Shown piece by piece: positions 1 to 12,101 of a stretch of 64,000 nucleotides of DNA (position 1 is the first letter of the stretch; every line of letters starts with the position of its first letter). The translations under genes were made by a program, and so were the position numbers. The notes below the pieces were generated by a model. The model was not told the origin of the DNA, searched no databases, and saw nothing but the letters and a program-made list of their open reading frames with translations. Source of the stretch: an uncultured Mycoplasma sp. (lineage in GTDB: Bacteria; Bacillota_I; Bacilli_A; Mycoplasmatales; Metamycoplasmataceae); contig CAMRAC010000001.1 of the NCBI GenBank assembly GCA_947039955.1, forward strand, positions 1 to 64,000, in the 5' to 3' direction.

Positions 1-1
1 T

Positions 2-78
2 ATTCAACAACAACCACAAGTTATTCAACAACAACCACAAGTTATTCAACAACAACCACAAGTTATTCAACAACAATT
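2..78 (+). repeat. 21-bp in-frame tandem repeat (attcaacaacaaccacaagtt), about 3.5 units, encoding IQQQPQV
   Basis: Near-perfect direct repeats visible at the window start; more copies probably lie upstream. Confidence 0.9.
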
Positions 79-328
79 TTCACCAATTTACGAACAACTA
101 CCAGTTACTCAAACTCCAGAAGTAAATGCATTAATGTTATCTAATAAAATTTTAACTAAAAATTCAAGATTTGATAATGTTGAGATGTTTGAAGCAGGAC
201 TTTTATCAACTGATTCTAAAATGAAGTTAGAAAACTTAAATAGTCTTTTAATTTTAGGAGGCATCTCTTATGAGGATTACTTCAAAATTAAAAATGAGAT
301 ATTCATCAAAGAAATTAAAACATTTTAA
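2..328 (+). CDS. C-terminal part of a protein with QQQPQVI heptad repeats and a SHOCT-like C-terminal motif (5' truncated by window)
   Basis: Frame 2 is open from position 2 to TAA at 326-328: IQQQPQVIQQQPQVIQQQPQVIQQQFSPIYEQ...MKLENLNSLLILGGISYEDYFKIKNEIF. The end resembles SHOCT (L..L...G.I..E.Y...K..I). Confidence 0.75.
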   Translation: MQQQPQVIQQQPQVIQQQPQVIQQQFSPIYEQLPVTQTPEVNALMLSNKILTKNSRFDNVEMFEAGLLSTDSKMKLENLNSLLILGGISYEDYFKIKNEIFIKEIKTF

Positions 329-337
329 TTAAATTAT

Positions 338-366
338 AAAAAATATGAATTTATTCATATTTTTTT
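338..366. terminator. Intrinsic terminator hairpin AAAAAATATGAA-TTTA-TTCATATTTTTT
   Basis: Perfect 12-bp stem with a 4-nt loop, followed by a T tract, just after the stop of the first CDS. Confidence 0.7.
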
Positions 367-382
367 ATTCACTTATATAAAG

Positions 383-388
383 TATAAT
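383..388 (+). promoter_or_regulatory. Candidate -10 box TATAAT for dnaE
   Basis: Exact TATAAT ending 8 nt before the dnaE ATG at 397. Confidence 0.45.
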
Positions 389-396
389 TTCATTAT

Positions 397-3300
397 ATGT
401 CTAAATTTATTAACCTGCACTTTAATAGTGAATACAGTTTATTAGAATCTAATGTAACAATGGATTCTTATATTTCTTTTGCCAAAGAAAATAATATTAC
501 AACTTTGACTATAACAGATCACAATAATATGTACGGTGTTGATAAGTTCATTAATCTTTGTACAAAAAATAATATTAAACCGGTTATAGGCATTGATTTA
601 GATGTTGAAGATTTTAGATTAGTTTTATTAGCTAAAAATTATCAAGGATTTCAAGAACTAAACAGATTAGTTTCATTGAAATCAAAACAAGAAATAAATC
701 TTAGCGATATTAATCACCAAGACCTTTTTATAGTTGATCATCCTAATCACGGTTTTGTCAATAAGAATAAAAAAATATTGGACTATAATAATTTTTATTT
801 TTCAAATGATAATCCACAAAATAAAAATTCCATAATCATAAAAGAAAATCGTATAATCGAAGCCAATGATAATGAAGCGCTCTCAATTCTTCATTCTATA
901 AAAAACCAAGAAGTAAAGAATTTTTCTTTTCCTGGTTTCATTAATGAAAGTAATCTTGATGAAGAAATAATAAATAGAACTAATTGAATTGCTGAGCAAT
1001 GTAATATTGAATTTCCTAAGATTATTTCTCTATTCCCAAAGTTTGATAAAAACTTAAACTCTCTAGAATATTTAAAAGAATTAGTTAAAAATGCTTTCAA
1101 TGAAAAATTCATATCTTTCAAAGACAAAGATATGAATATTGTTACAGATAGAATTAAATATGAATTATCAATTATTGAAAAGTTAAATGTTGAAGACTAT
1201 TTCCTTATCATTTGAGACTTCATGAAATGAGGAAGAGAAAACCAAATATCTTTCGGACCAGGAAGAGGATCTTCTGCAGGATCTCTTATTTGTTTCTTGC
1301 TTGAAATAACTGAAATCAATCCTTTGGAATATGGATTACTTTTTGAAAGATTTTTAAACCCAGAAAGAATATCTATGCCTGATATAGATATTGATGTTCA
1401 AGATGATGAAAGAGCGAAGCTGATAAAATACATTCAAGAAAAATATGGAAATGAAATGGTATCTCAAATAATTACTTTTTCAAGAATGACTTCAAAAAGT
1501 GCTTTCAGAGATGTAGCAAGAGTTCTTGAAATTCCTGCTTCAGAAGTTAATGTTATTTCGAAAGCAATACCTTTAGATTTTAGTCTAGAAGACTCTTATA
1601 AAAAAGCAACATCTTTTAGAGCTAAAATTAACGAAAAGGAAATTTATATGAAAGCATATAACTATGCTCTCAAGATTGAAAATTTACCTAGACAAATAGG
1701 GACACATGCAGCGGGAATAATTATTTCTGAAACACCTTTAGTAGAAAAGATTCCTGTTATATATGAAAATGGTTCTCTAACATCTCAATTCTCAATGGAG
1801 AACTTAGAATCTTGAGGAATGCTTAAAATGGATTTACTTGGTTTAAAAACCCTATCCACAATTAAAATGATCATCAAACAAATCGAACTAACCATGGAAA
1901 CCAAAATAGAATTTCAAAACATTCCATTGAATGATAATAAAACCAATCAACTATTAACAAATGGTAATACAGTTGGAATATTTCAACTAGAGTCTCCAGG
2001 TATGATGAACACATTAAGAAGAGTTCATGTAAATGACTTCAATGACTTAGTTGCTATCATTTCCTTATTTAGACCAGGGCCAATGTCAAACATACCTGAA
2101 TACACAAAAATTAAACATAATCAATCAAGTATAACTCTTCTTTCTAAAGAGTATGATGATGTTGTTAAGCCAACTTATGGAATTATTATTTATCAAGAAC
2201 AAATTATGGAGATATCACAAAAATTTGCTGGCATGTCTTTTGGAAAAGCGGATATTTTGCGTCGTGCAATTGGCAAGAAAAATAAATTTGAAATACAAGA
2301 TTTAAAAAGTGTTTTTGTTGAAGGTGCTCTTAATAAAGGAAAACCAATTGAATTGATAGAAAATATATATTCAGAGATTGAAAAGTTTGCTGAATATGGA
2401 TTCAATAAATCTCATGCTGTTGCTTATGCAACACTTTCTTATAAAATGGCTTATCTAAAAGCTTGGTATCCAATTGAATTTTATACCGCAATACTTTCAT
2501 CATTACCCGGACTTGATACAATAAACAAATATGTATTAGAAGCAAGAACTATGAGTTACCTAATTATTAGTCCTCACATTAATGATTCAAGATCAAATGT
2601 TTATAACAAAGATGGTCAAATATATTTACCACTAATTATTGTTAAGGGTTTAGGTAAAATAGCAAGTGAAAAAATAGAAAAAGAAAGAGTCTTATTCGGA
2701 CCTTTTACAAGTTTCTATAACTTTATAGCAAGAGCTAAGAAAATAAAACTTGGTGATGCAATTATTGATATTTTAATTCGTTCAAATTCATTAAGAACTT
2801 TTGGAAATATGGCAACCCTAAATGCTAATTTAATTAAAGCAAAAAATTATGCTGATTGTATCATCATTTTAAAAAATGAAGAGTTAATACTTGATTATGA
2901 TTTAGCCCTTGAACAAGACTTACTTATTGAAAAGAAAAACTTAACTGATGAAATGAATTATGAACAACAGTACTTAGGTGCCAAATATAACTCATTAGTA
3001 ACAATTGATCATGAAACAAAATATAGGTTGAAAAATTTATCTACCAATGTTGAATATAAAATAGTTGTATTACTTGATAAGATGGCTGAAAAAACTTCAA
3101 ACGCAAACGGTAATAAATTTGGAATTGTTTCTTTAAGTGATAGTAGTGGAACTGAAGATATTTTTATCTTTGGAAGTGTTTGAGAAGATTTTAAACAAAT
3201 TAAATTATTATCTTTAATAGAATGTAAAATTATTAAAAGCAAAAGCGCTTCTCGTACTAATTTTAGATTACTCGGTTGAAAGGTTATTAATGAAAAATAA
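397..3300 (+). CDS. dnaE: DNA polymerase III alpha subunit, DnaE type
   Basis: Continuous. PHP-like N-terminus (LHFNSEYSLLE, TDHNNMYG), FGPGRGSSAGSL, PDIDIDVQDDER, FRPGPM and YGFNKSHAVAYA. Confidence 0.95.
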
Positions 3301-4162
3301 AATATTACTGGTAGATGGTAATCTATTGTTATTCAAAAGTTTTTTTGCTACACAACACTCTTCATACCAATTAACCACATCTGATGGAATAAGCACTAGT
3401 GCAATAAATACTTTCATGTTGTCTTTAATAAAAGTTATGGACACTTACAACCCTACTCATTGTTTTGTTGCTTTTGATGCTGGAAAAAAAACCAAAAGAC
3501 ATGATGTCTATGATGAATACAAAGCAGGAAGGGCTAAAGCTCCTATTGAAATATTCGAACAAAAAAAGATCATTGTTGAAATACTAGATGCTATGAATAT
3601 AACTCACATGGACATGGAGGGTTATGAAGGCGATGACTTAATTGCAAGTATGACCACAAAGTTTTCAGATGATAATATTGTGATGGTTTGATCTGATGAT
3701 CAAGATTTATTACAATTAATAGATACTAATGTTGGGGTTATTGTCAAAGATTTTAAATCTAAAAAATTTATAGTAAAGGATATTCACAACTTTAAAGATA
3801 ACCACGGCTTTGAACATTACCAAATACCTGATTTTAAGGGTATTTCAGGAGATTCTTCAGATAATCTTCCTGGAGTTAAGGGAATTGGTCCAAAAGGTGC
3901 TATAGACCTTTTAAATAGATACGGAACATTAGAAAACATTTATAACAACTTAGATGGACTGACTGATAACCAAAAAAATAAATTTCTTGAATCAAAAGAT
4001 GTAGCATTTATGTGTAAAGAGTTAGCTAAACTAGAACTATTTTTGGATATTAGATTAGAATTAAAAGATATTGTGCTAAACGAGTTACTTAATGAAGAAG
4101 TAGATGACTTACTTAATAAATATGAATTAACTACCATTAAAAAAATAATAACAAAAAAATAA
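3290..4162 (+). CDS. 5'-3' exonuclease (PolA N-terminal-like, flap endonuclease family)
   Basis: Continuous. LLVDGNLLLFKSFFA, GYEGDDLIAS, WSDDQDLLQLI, GISGDSSDNLPGVKGIGPKGA. Overlaps the dnaE 3' end by 11 bp. Confidence 0.9.
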
Positions 4163-4169
4163 AAAGTTT

Positions 4170-4772
4170 TTAATATTCGTCTTCTTTGATGATACGTCTA
4201 CTTTTAATTGCTAAAGCAAATAAAATAGTTAATGGAATTGCTGATATTGATAAAAAAGAAATACCAACTATAAACCCGACTTCATCTTCATTTATTAATC
4301 TAAATTTATTGAATATCGGTTGAATTACTTTAATTTTTTCAGTTGCTTCTTTTGTTTTAGGATTTTCTAATAAAGTTTTAAAACATGTTTTAAAATTTAT
4401 ATCTTTATATTTTTCTCTATTGTGACTTAAAGACATAAATTTAGAAAGTTTGTAGTTTCAATTAATTCACATTGGACCTTCAATGATTTTATCCCCGCTA
4501 AAAACAACATTTAAAAATGATACAAAATTATTGGCGTCATTTTGTAAGGGGTCATTTAAATCTAATTCTATATTTGCTAGTAACTTCAATTCACCAACTT
4601 CAGCTTTTAAATTTTGATGCTTGGATAAATTTTTTAGAGTGTTTGATTGGATTGAAGAATCAAAACTTGTACCCAAAACTACAGAACCAACAGCAATCAA
4701 GGTTATCGCTGAACCCAACAATAACTGTTGTGAAACACTTTTTCCATTAAGCATAAATGACCTCACTAGCAA
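4170..4772 (-). CDS. Hypothetical protein with N- and C-terminal transmembrane segments
   Basis: Continuous: LLLGSAITLIAVGSVVLGTS near the N-terminus and VGFIVGISFLSISAIPLTILFALAI near the C-terminus. Confidence 0.7.
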
Positions 4773-4880
4773 TAATGATTGATCAATTAATTTTGATTTT
4801 TATTATCTTGTTGCTTTTCTTATTAATAATTATACATTAAAATATTTTCGATATTTATTATTATAAAGACAACCATCGAA

Positions 4881-6671
4881 TTAAGAGTTGTTTGTTTTTA
4901 ATATTGCCAAGAATGCTTCTTGCGGAACTTCCACTTTACCAAAAGCTTTTGCTCTCTTCTTACCAGCTTTTTGTTTTTTAAGTAGTTTTTGTCTACGAGT
5001 TACATCTCCACCATATAGTTTTGCAGTAACATCTTTACGATAGGCTTTAACGGTCTCTCTTGAAATTATCTTTCCACCAGCAAATGCTTGAATAGGAACT
5101 TCAAAGTTTTGACGAGGAATTACTTCTTTTAATTTCTTAGTTAGATCTCTTGCTTTGAATTCTAAAAAGTCACGGTGAATAATTGCACTTAATGCATCAA
5201 CTTTTTCTCCATTTAATAAAATATCAACTTTTACTAAATCTGATTGACGATAATCAATTAATTCATAATCAAAAGACGCGTAACCTTTCGAAGCTGATTT
5301 CATTTTATCAAAGAAGTCAAAGATTATTTCTACAAGTGGTAATTCATATACCAGTTTTCTTCTTGTGCCATCAATATATTCTAAATCAATGTATTTACCT
5401 CTTTTAAGTTGACATAAATCCATGATTACACCAATGAATTCATCATTAACAATAATAGTTGCTCTGATGTAGGGTTCTTCTATTTTACTAATACTTACTT
5501 TTTCAGGAAATTCAGATGGATTAGCAATAACTTGCATAGTTCTATCAGTTTTATATACCTTGAATTCAACGGAAGGTGCCGTAGCAATTATTTCAATTCC
5601 AAATTCTCTTTCTAATCTTTCTTGCAAAATTTCCATATGCAATAATCCTAAGAAACCAATTCTAAAACCAAACCCTAGGGCTTTTGATGTTTCTGGTTCA
5701 TATGTAATTGAAGAATCTGAAAGAGAAATTTTTGCCAAAGATTCTTTTAACAAATCATAATCTTTTCCATCAATTGGATAAAACCCTGTATAAACAACTG
5801 GATTCATTTTCTTGTAACCTTTTAACGAATGTTCTGTCGGATTGTTTGACAGAGTTATTGTATCTCCAACTGCCACGTCCTTCGCCTCTCTTATTGAAGC
5901 GGCAATTCAACCAACTTCTCCAGATGTTAATTTATCTCTTTTAACTTCTTGTGGTTTTCTAACTCCTAGTTCAGTTACTGTAAATTTTTTATTATTAGAT
6001 TTAAAAAAGAACTCATCTCCAACTTTAATTTTTCCATCAAATATTCTTGCCAAAAGAATGACTCCTCTAAAGGGATCAAAGTAAGAATCAAAAACCAAAG
6101 CTTTCAAAGGTAGTGAATCATCACAATCTTTAGGTGAAGGGATGTGCTTGATAATAGCTTCAAAAACACCTTCTATATTCTGTCCTGTTTTTGCAGATAT
6201 CAAAACAGCTTCCGAAGCAGGAATTCCAATAACATCTTCTATTTCTCTTTTTATTTTATCAGGATCAGAAGAAGGCAAGTCTATCTTGTTAATAATCGGA
6301 ATTATTTCCAATTCATTATCGATTGCTAAATAAACATTAGCAAGAGTTTGTGCCTCAATACCTTGAGTTGCATCAACAAGCAATAAGGCACCTTCGGTAG
6401 CTGCTAAAGATCTAGAAACCTCATAAGTAAAATCCACATGTCCTGGTGTGTCTATTAAGTGGAATAAATAATCTTTGTAGTTTATTTGAACCGCATTCAG
6501 TTTGATTGTAATTCCTCTTTCTTGCTCCAAATCCATAGTGTCAAGGTGTTGTGCTTTTAAAGAACGAGAATCCACAGTTTTTGTGTATTCCAGTATTCTA
6601 TCCGCCAATGTACTTTTACCATGATCTATGTGAGCTATAATTGAGAAATTTCTTATCTTTGATTTATCCAT
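4881..6671 (-). CDS. lepA: Elongation factor 4 (LepA GTPase)
   Basis: Continuous. [36 protein letters not shown], and the LepA C-terminus [23 protein letters not shown]. Confidence 0.97.
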
Positions 6672-6744
6672 ATTATGAATTATAAACAATTAAAAGTAAA
6701 TGATTGTTGTTTTTAGTGTTTTAATTGATAAAATTATTTTATAT

Positions 6745-8376
6745 ATGGAAAACGAAGAAATAATTAATAAATGAAAAGATGCTTTAATTGAAGATAAACA
6801 AGCGTTAAAACAACTTTCTAAATTAACTAATTTAAGTGATAATAACCCATTTTTCTCAAGATTATTTTTTGATTCAAAAAAGATTGTTGCACGATTGGGT
6901 GTTGGCTATGGAAAATTGAACAAATTAGTAGTTAACCAAATAGCATATTCATTTTCAAGAATACTAAGAAGGCGAAAGAAAGAAAGACAAACAATCGATG
7001 TTTTGGTTTGTAGCGATGGAGCTCCAGAGTTAAAAGAATTTTTGAAAAATATTTCTGATGTTTTTTATGCTCAAAAACAAACAGTTACCGCGTTTAAGTC
7101 TTACTCAGGTTATGACATAAAATTTGTTTGTAGAACTATTAACAAGTTAAAAATAACTGCCGGAATATATATTGAAAGATCTATTTATAATGACAATATT
7201 TTCAGTATTTTTTTCATTGATGGAAATGGTAATTATTTTGGAGAAGAATTTATAGAAGAATTAAAAGAAGATATTTCAAAACATGATATTTTTACAATTA
7301 AGTCACAAACAGCTAAAGTCGACTTTCTTTCAAACCACAGAGTTGTAAATGACTATGTTCAAAAATTATTATCACTATCTAATAGAAAGGGTGATCAAAG
7401 AAGAACAAAAATAGCTATTTCAAACTACAATAATGGAGTAACGGATATTATCCAAAAAATATTAGGTAACATGGATTTCAACTATCTTATTAACAATAAA
7501 ATTAACAAAGGGAATATTCATCAAAGTAAAAATATAAACGATAAGGTTTTTACAAGGTTTTATAGAAGGGATATTTCATTTGCCAAAGAAAATAAATGTG
7601 ATATGTTAATTTGTCCATCTAAAAATGGAACAGAACTAAATCTTTTTGTTTTTAATGGAAGACAAGTTTTTCACTTAGATGCTAACGAGATTTCGCTAAT
7701 GTTTTTGAATTACTTTTTAATAGAAGTAAATATCTCAACAAAGAAACTTCCTAACTCATACATTGGAACTGATATACCGCCAATACAAAGCATTCAAAAT
7801 TTAATTAAAAAATATGATTTAGCATTATCTGTATCAGAAGATATTAAACCCGATGATGATAAGTTTCTATTATTCTATTGAAACCAAAATTCTCAATTTA
7901 TTTTTGGTGAAAATAAAATTGTTGAATTTGGTTTTTATCATTTGATAATTAAATTTTTAGAAATGATTAATTATTATAAAACACAAAGGTTGACAATTCC
8001 TTCAGTAAGAAATGTATTATCTAAAATGTACGGCTCTTATAAAACTCATATTATAGTATTGGATTTTGAAGTTAATAGATTGTATAAATTTATGGAAAAT
8101 ATCAACCATACACATTTCAAAAATAAATTCCCAATAAAAAGCACAGCTTTATTTAATCACTCAAGTGTTTTAAATGAAAATCTAATTGCTAAAATATCAC
8201 TTAAAGATGGAACTGACTTATTCTTTAAATTTAATTACATGAATAAAAAAATATTGGTATTTGTTAGGTTAGAAGAAACAGTTCATAAGTTATGACATAG
8301 AGATGGAATTATTAAAAACTCTTTTATAAAACACTTACACACAGCTATTAAAAAAGATTTAAAACACACATTCTAA
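6745..8376 (+). CDS. Phosphohexomutase (PGM/PMM)-like protein lacking the catalytic motifs (putative pseudoenzyme)
   Basis: Continuous, 543 aa. Collinear with the PGM fold: LGVGYGKLNKLVVNQIAYSFSRIL; IDVLVCSDGAPELKEF; KITAGIYIERSIYNDNIFSIFFIDGNG in place of AGIMITASHNP..YNGYK.Y..DG; CDMLICPSKNGTELNLFVF...DANEISLMFLNYFL in place of AD.VLA.DPDADR......GNEI..LLLDYI; and a YYK-containing region similar to PGM domain 3. Confidence 0.7.
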
Positions 8377-8390
8377 ATAAATTAAAATAA

Positions 8391-9917
8391 CTAATTTTTC
8401 TTGTAAAAGTAATTAATATTATTTGTAGACAATTCAAACTCTGAAGGGTTTTCAAAAATTAATGTTGCAGGATTTTTATTACATAACATTATTAATTGTT
8501 GTAGTTTTAAAAACTTTTTCAAGTCAGTTGAATCAATTAACGATTCGGAGATGATTATTGCGTGTGGCATAATTGATTCTATCAATGTTATTGTTGAAGG
8601 TCCTATTTCATCTATTCTAACACCAAATTTGATATCTTTAGATTTCAAGGTAGAAGTAATTAGTTCAAAGTTTGGAATATCAGTAGATGTTAAGAATTTA
8701 ACTACAAAAATCATCCCTGATAATTTTTCTAATTTATCTACATTTTGTAGAATCACATAATCATTTACATCTATTAAGTATTGGTCCATTGATTTGAAAG
8801 ACGAAAGGGCACTGTTAAAGTACTCATCTTCAATATTAGGTAAGATGTTATTATTTTGGATAATCATGTTTGTTCAAAAATTTTCTGGGTATTCAGGTTC
8901 TGGCTTAATATATGTCGCTATTGATGAATCGTTTTTATAATCTATAATTGACATTTTAGAAAATTTAATTATTTTATTTTTAATTATATTATTTAATAAT
9001 AAATAGTTTTCTTTAAATTCTTCAAACTCATTGAAGAAGATGTTTTTAGCATTGAAATAAAACGTTTTATTAAGTTGTGTGGATTTAATAATTGAAAAAT
9101 AAATTCTGTTTATTATTTTGAGTAAATCTTTTAATTCAAATAAATTCTTACTTTCCACAACGCCGATAGCATCACAATATTTATCTAAATTTTCAGATAT
9201 TTTCACCTTTTCAAATCTCTTCATAATCAAATTTATTTTTTCTTGAATTTCTTTTGTTTTATCACCATATAAAATTATAATAACTATGTTTTTAGATACA
9301 AAGAAATCAAGATTTTTAATTTTTAAACTTTTAAATAAAATCATTATGAAATCTTTAAAAGTTTTTTGATCTTTTGTTCTTAGGTTAAATGCGATGAAAG
9401 ACTTGTATTTTTGAGTATTTTTAAATAATTCTTCTTTAGTTATAATTTTTAATCCTTCAGGAAGTTCTCTAACATAACTTCACTTGATTGTTGCATTAAT
9501 TGAATTTTTTGTTTGAAAAAATTCTACGATTCACTCAATGTAGTAATTTGGATTTTTAACTGTTTCATTTCTAATAATAAATTTAACATATTTCTTGTTT
9601 ACTTTAATAGCATCTAAAGCATTTAAAAAAATATCTTTGTTTTCATCAGATAAATTTGATAAGAATTGACTAATATCCATTCATCCATCATCAAAAAATT
9701 CGTGACCATTATTTTTAGAATCTTCTCTATCGATTGCTTCGATGATGTCAGATTTTCTTAATCTATTATTTTTAAGATCAATATCAATAAGGAAAATACC
9801 ATTATTATCTTTAACTATTTCTTTTTTTTGAACAAAGAATATAACTATTACACCAGCAATTAAAGCAGACATTCCAATTGCAAAAATTGCATAAAATATA
9901 TACAAGAATACATGCAT
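8391..9917 (-). CDS. Membrane-anchored protein with possible degenerate GGDEF-EAL-like tandem domains
   Basis: Continuous, 508 aa. N-terminal TM (VFLYIFYAIFAIGMSALIAGVIVIFFV); FFVSKNIVIIILYGDKTKEIQEKINLIMKRFEKV...AIGVVE resembles GGDEF; KSKDIKFGVRIDEIGPSTITLIESIMPHAIIISESLI resembles the late EAL region. The CDS is solid, the domain call tentative. Confidence 0.5.
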
Positions 9918-9918
9918 G

Positions 9919-12099
9919 CTAGCTTATCCTCTCAATTGATTTATGATTCTTTAAAAATTGCTTTGTTCCAACTTCTTCTTTATTAAATTTAATAGTTATT
10001 TTATCCCCTTCTAAATCTACAACAATACCTTCTCCAAAAGATATATGAGATATTAAATCTCCGACTATATAGTTTTTATTAATTTTAATATCATTTTCAA
10101 AGTTTTTAATCATTGTCAAATCACTAACATATGAAGAAATATCGATTCCCATTTCAGCAATAAATCTTGAAGGAGATTTTTGATTAGTAACATTAGCAAT
10201 AAAGTTGGTTCCACGAGCTCCCGAGATAAATAGTTTTTCCTTAGCCCTTGTAATAGCAACGTAAGCCAACCTTCTCTCTTCTTCCATCTTTTGAGTCTTG
10301 TCAATTTCATCTTCAATTTGAGATATTCTAGCAGAAGGGAATACATCTTCATTAAGACCTAACAGGAATACATTTTTAAACTCTAAACCTTTTGATGCAT
10401 GGATAGTCATCAATGTAACATAGTTAATAGCATCTTCTTCTGAATCAGAAGACATATTCATTAAAGATATTTCTTCTAGGTAATCTTCTAGTTTTAGAGT
10501 TGGATTTTTAACCTCTCAAGTTTCAATTGATTTAAATAGTTCTGTTATATTTTCTAGTTTAGAGTCAGACTCTGTGTTATCTTCTTTAATTAAAGACATA
10601 TAGTTAATAGAATTTAAGAAAGACTCTATTGTTTTACTAATAGAAATACCTCTCTCTAAAAAACTTTTGTGTCTTCTTATTTCATTCAAGAAATCAACTA
10701 TCTTAGTTTTAGTTTCTTTGGGCACAGGAAGTATTTTGAAGTGTTCAATCATAGCTTCATAAATTGACATTTGTTTTTCTTCAGCAAAAGCAATTAATTT
10801 TGCTTCTGTTGCCGGACCTATTTTTCTTGCTGGAACATTTATTATTCTTTGTAAATGGATTTGTGAGGGTGTTTTTGAAATAGTTCATAAAAATGAAATA
10901 ACATCTTTTATCTCCGCTCTTTCAAAAAACTTTTGACCTCCAAAAATTTTATGATTAATTGAATCTATAATTAAGTTAGCTTCAATTAATCTAGAATAGA
11001 AGTTTGATCTATAAAATATCGCAATATCTTTTAGTTGAACCTTATTTCTTTTTAGTTCATTAATTTGATTAACCACTCATCTAGCTTCAGCTTCTTGAGA
11101 GTAAGCATAATAAAACTCTATTTTATCTCCAGCTTCACCTTCAGTTTTTAAAGATTTAGGAAGTCTATCCTCATTAGAACGAATAAGTTTATTAGCAGCA
11201 TCTAAAATGTTTTTAGTAGAACGATAATTAATATCCATTGTAATGGTTGTAGTTCCCTTGAAATCTTTATGGAAATTGTTAATTAAATTAATATCAGCTC
11301 CACGTCAAGAGTAAATGGTTTGATCAGGATCTCCAACAATAGTAATATTTTTTAAATTTGATAGTAGCTGAATAATGTTGTATTGAATAATAGAAGTATC
11401 TTGGAACTCATCCACAAGAATATAATCATATTTAGCAGATCATACTTTTCTAACTTCAGGGAAGTCAAGTAAAATTTTGTTTGTTAAAATTAATAGATCA
11501 TCAAAATCAACATATTTTTTACTTTCAAGTTCTAATTTATACTTTCTAAAAATATCTATTTTCAATACTTCTGTATCATTATCAACTTTGCTAGCTTCTA
11601 CTTCATCATCATAATCCATAGATAGAATTTTTGACATTGAAATAAACTTAATCATTGAAGCATAAGAAAGCAATGAACTAGTTAAGTTTATTTCCTTGTA
11701 GATTTTTTTCAAAATATAAATTTGATCTGTCGAATCAATAACAATAAAGTTTTTAGGAAAATCAAGATTAGTAATCTCTGTTCTTAAGAATCTATAACAT
11801 AAAGCGTGGAATGTTGAAATATTACTTTTGTTTCCATCCTGTCCGATAATAGAAACCACTCTTGACTTCATTTCATTTGCAGCTTTATTAGTAAATGTTA
11901 AAGCTAATATTCTTTCAGGAAGAACTCCCATTTTTTTAATTAAATATGAAATTTTTTTAGTTAAAACACCAGTTTTACCAGAACCGGCACCAGCAATAAT
12001 TCTAAGTGGACCATCATTTTTTAAAATAGCTGCTTTTTGTTCTTTGTTTAAATTTTCGAATATTGTTTCTTCAAAAACTTTTGTTTCTTCTTTGTTCAT
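9919..12099 (-). CDS. pcrA: ATP-dependent DNA helicase, UvrD/PcrA family
   Basis: Continuous. LNKEQKAAIL, RIIAGAGSGKTGVLTKKI, ALTFTNKAANEMKSRV, VTLMTIHASKGLEFKNVFLLGLNEDVFPS, EERRLAYVAITRAKEKL. Confidence 0.95.
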
Positions 12100-12101
12100 A
12101 A

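Noticed and set aside
2-78. Short tandem repeat that could be mistaken for a CRISPR array
   Set aside because: Units are contiguous 21-mers in frame with a coding region, without spacers; no cas genes nearby.
4850-4900. Possible lepA terminator (gacaac...gttgtttg)
   Set aside because: Stem is short with mismatches; not distinguishable from chance by eye.
5183-6333. Several plus-strand ORFs antisense to lepA (5183-5407, 5560-5760, 5842-6084, 6142-6333)
   Set aside because: Low-complexity translations opposite a strongly conserved gene; typical shadow ORFs.
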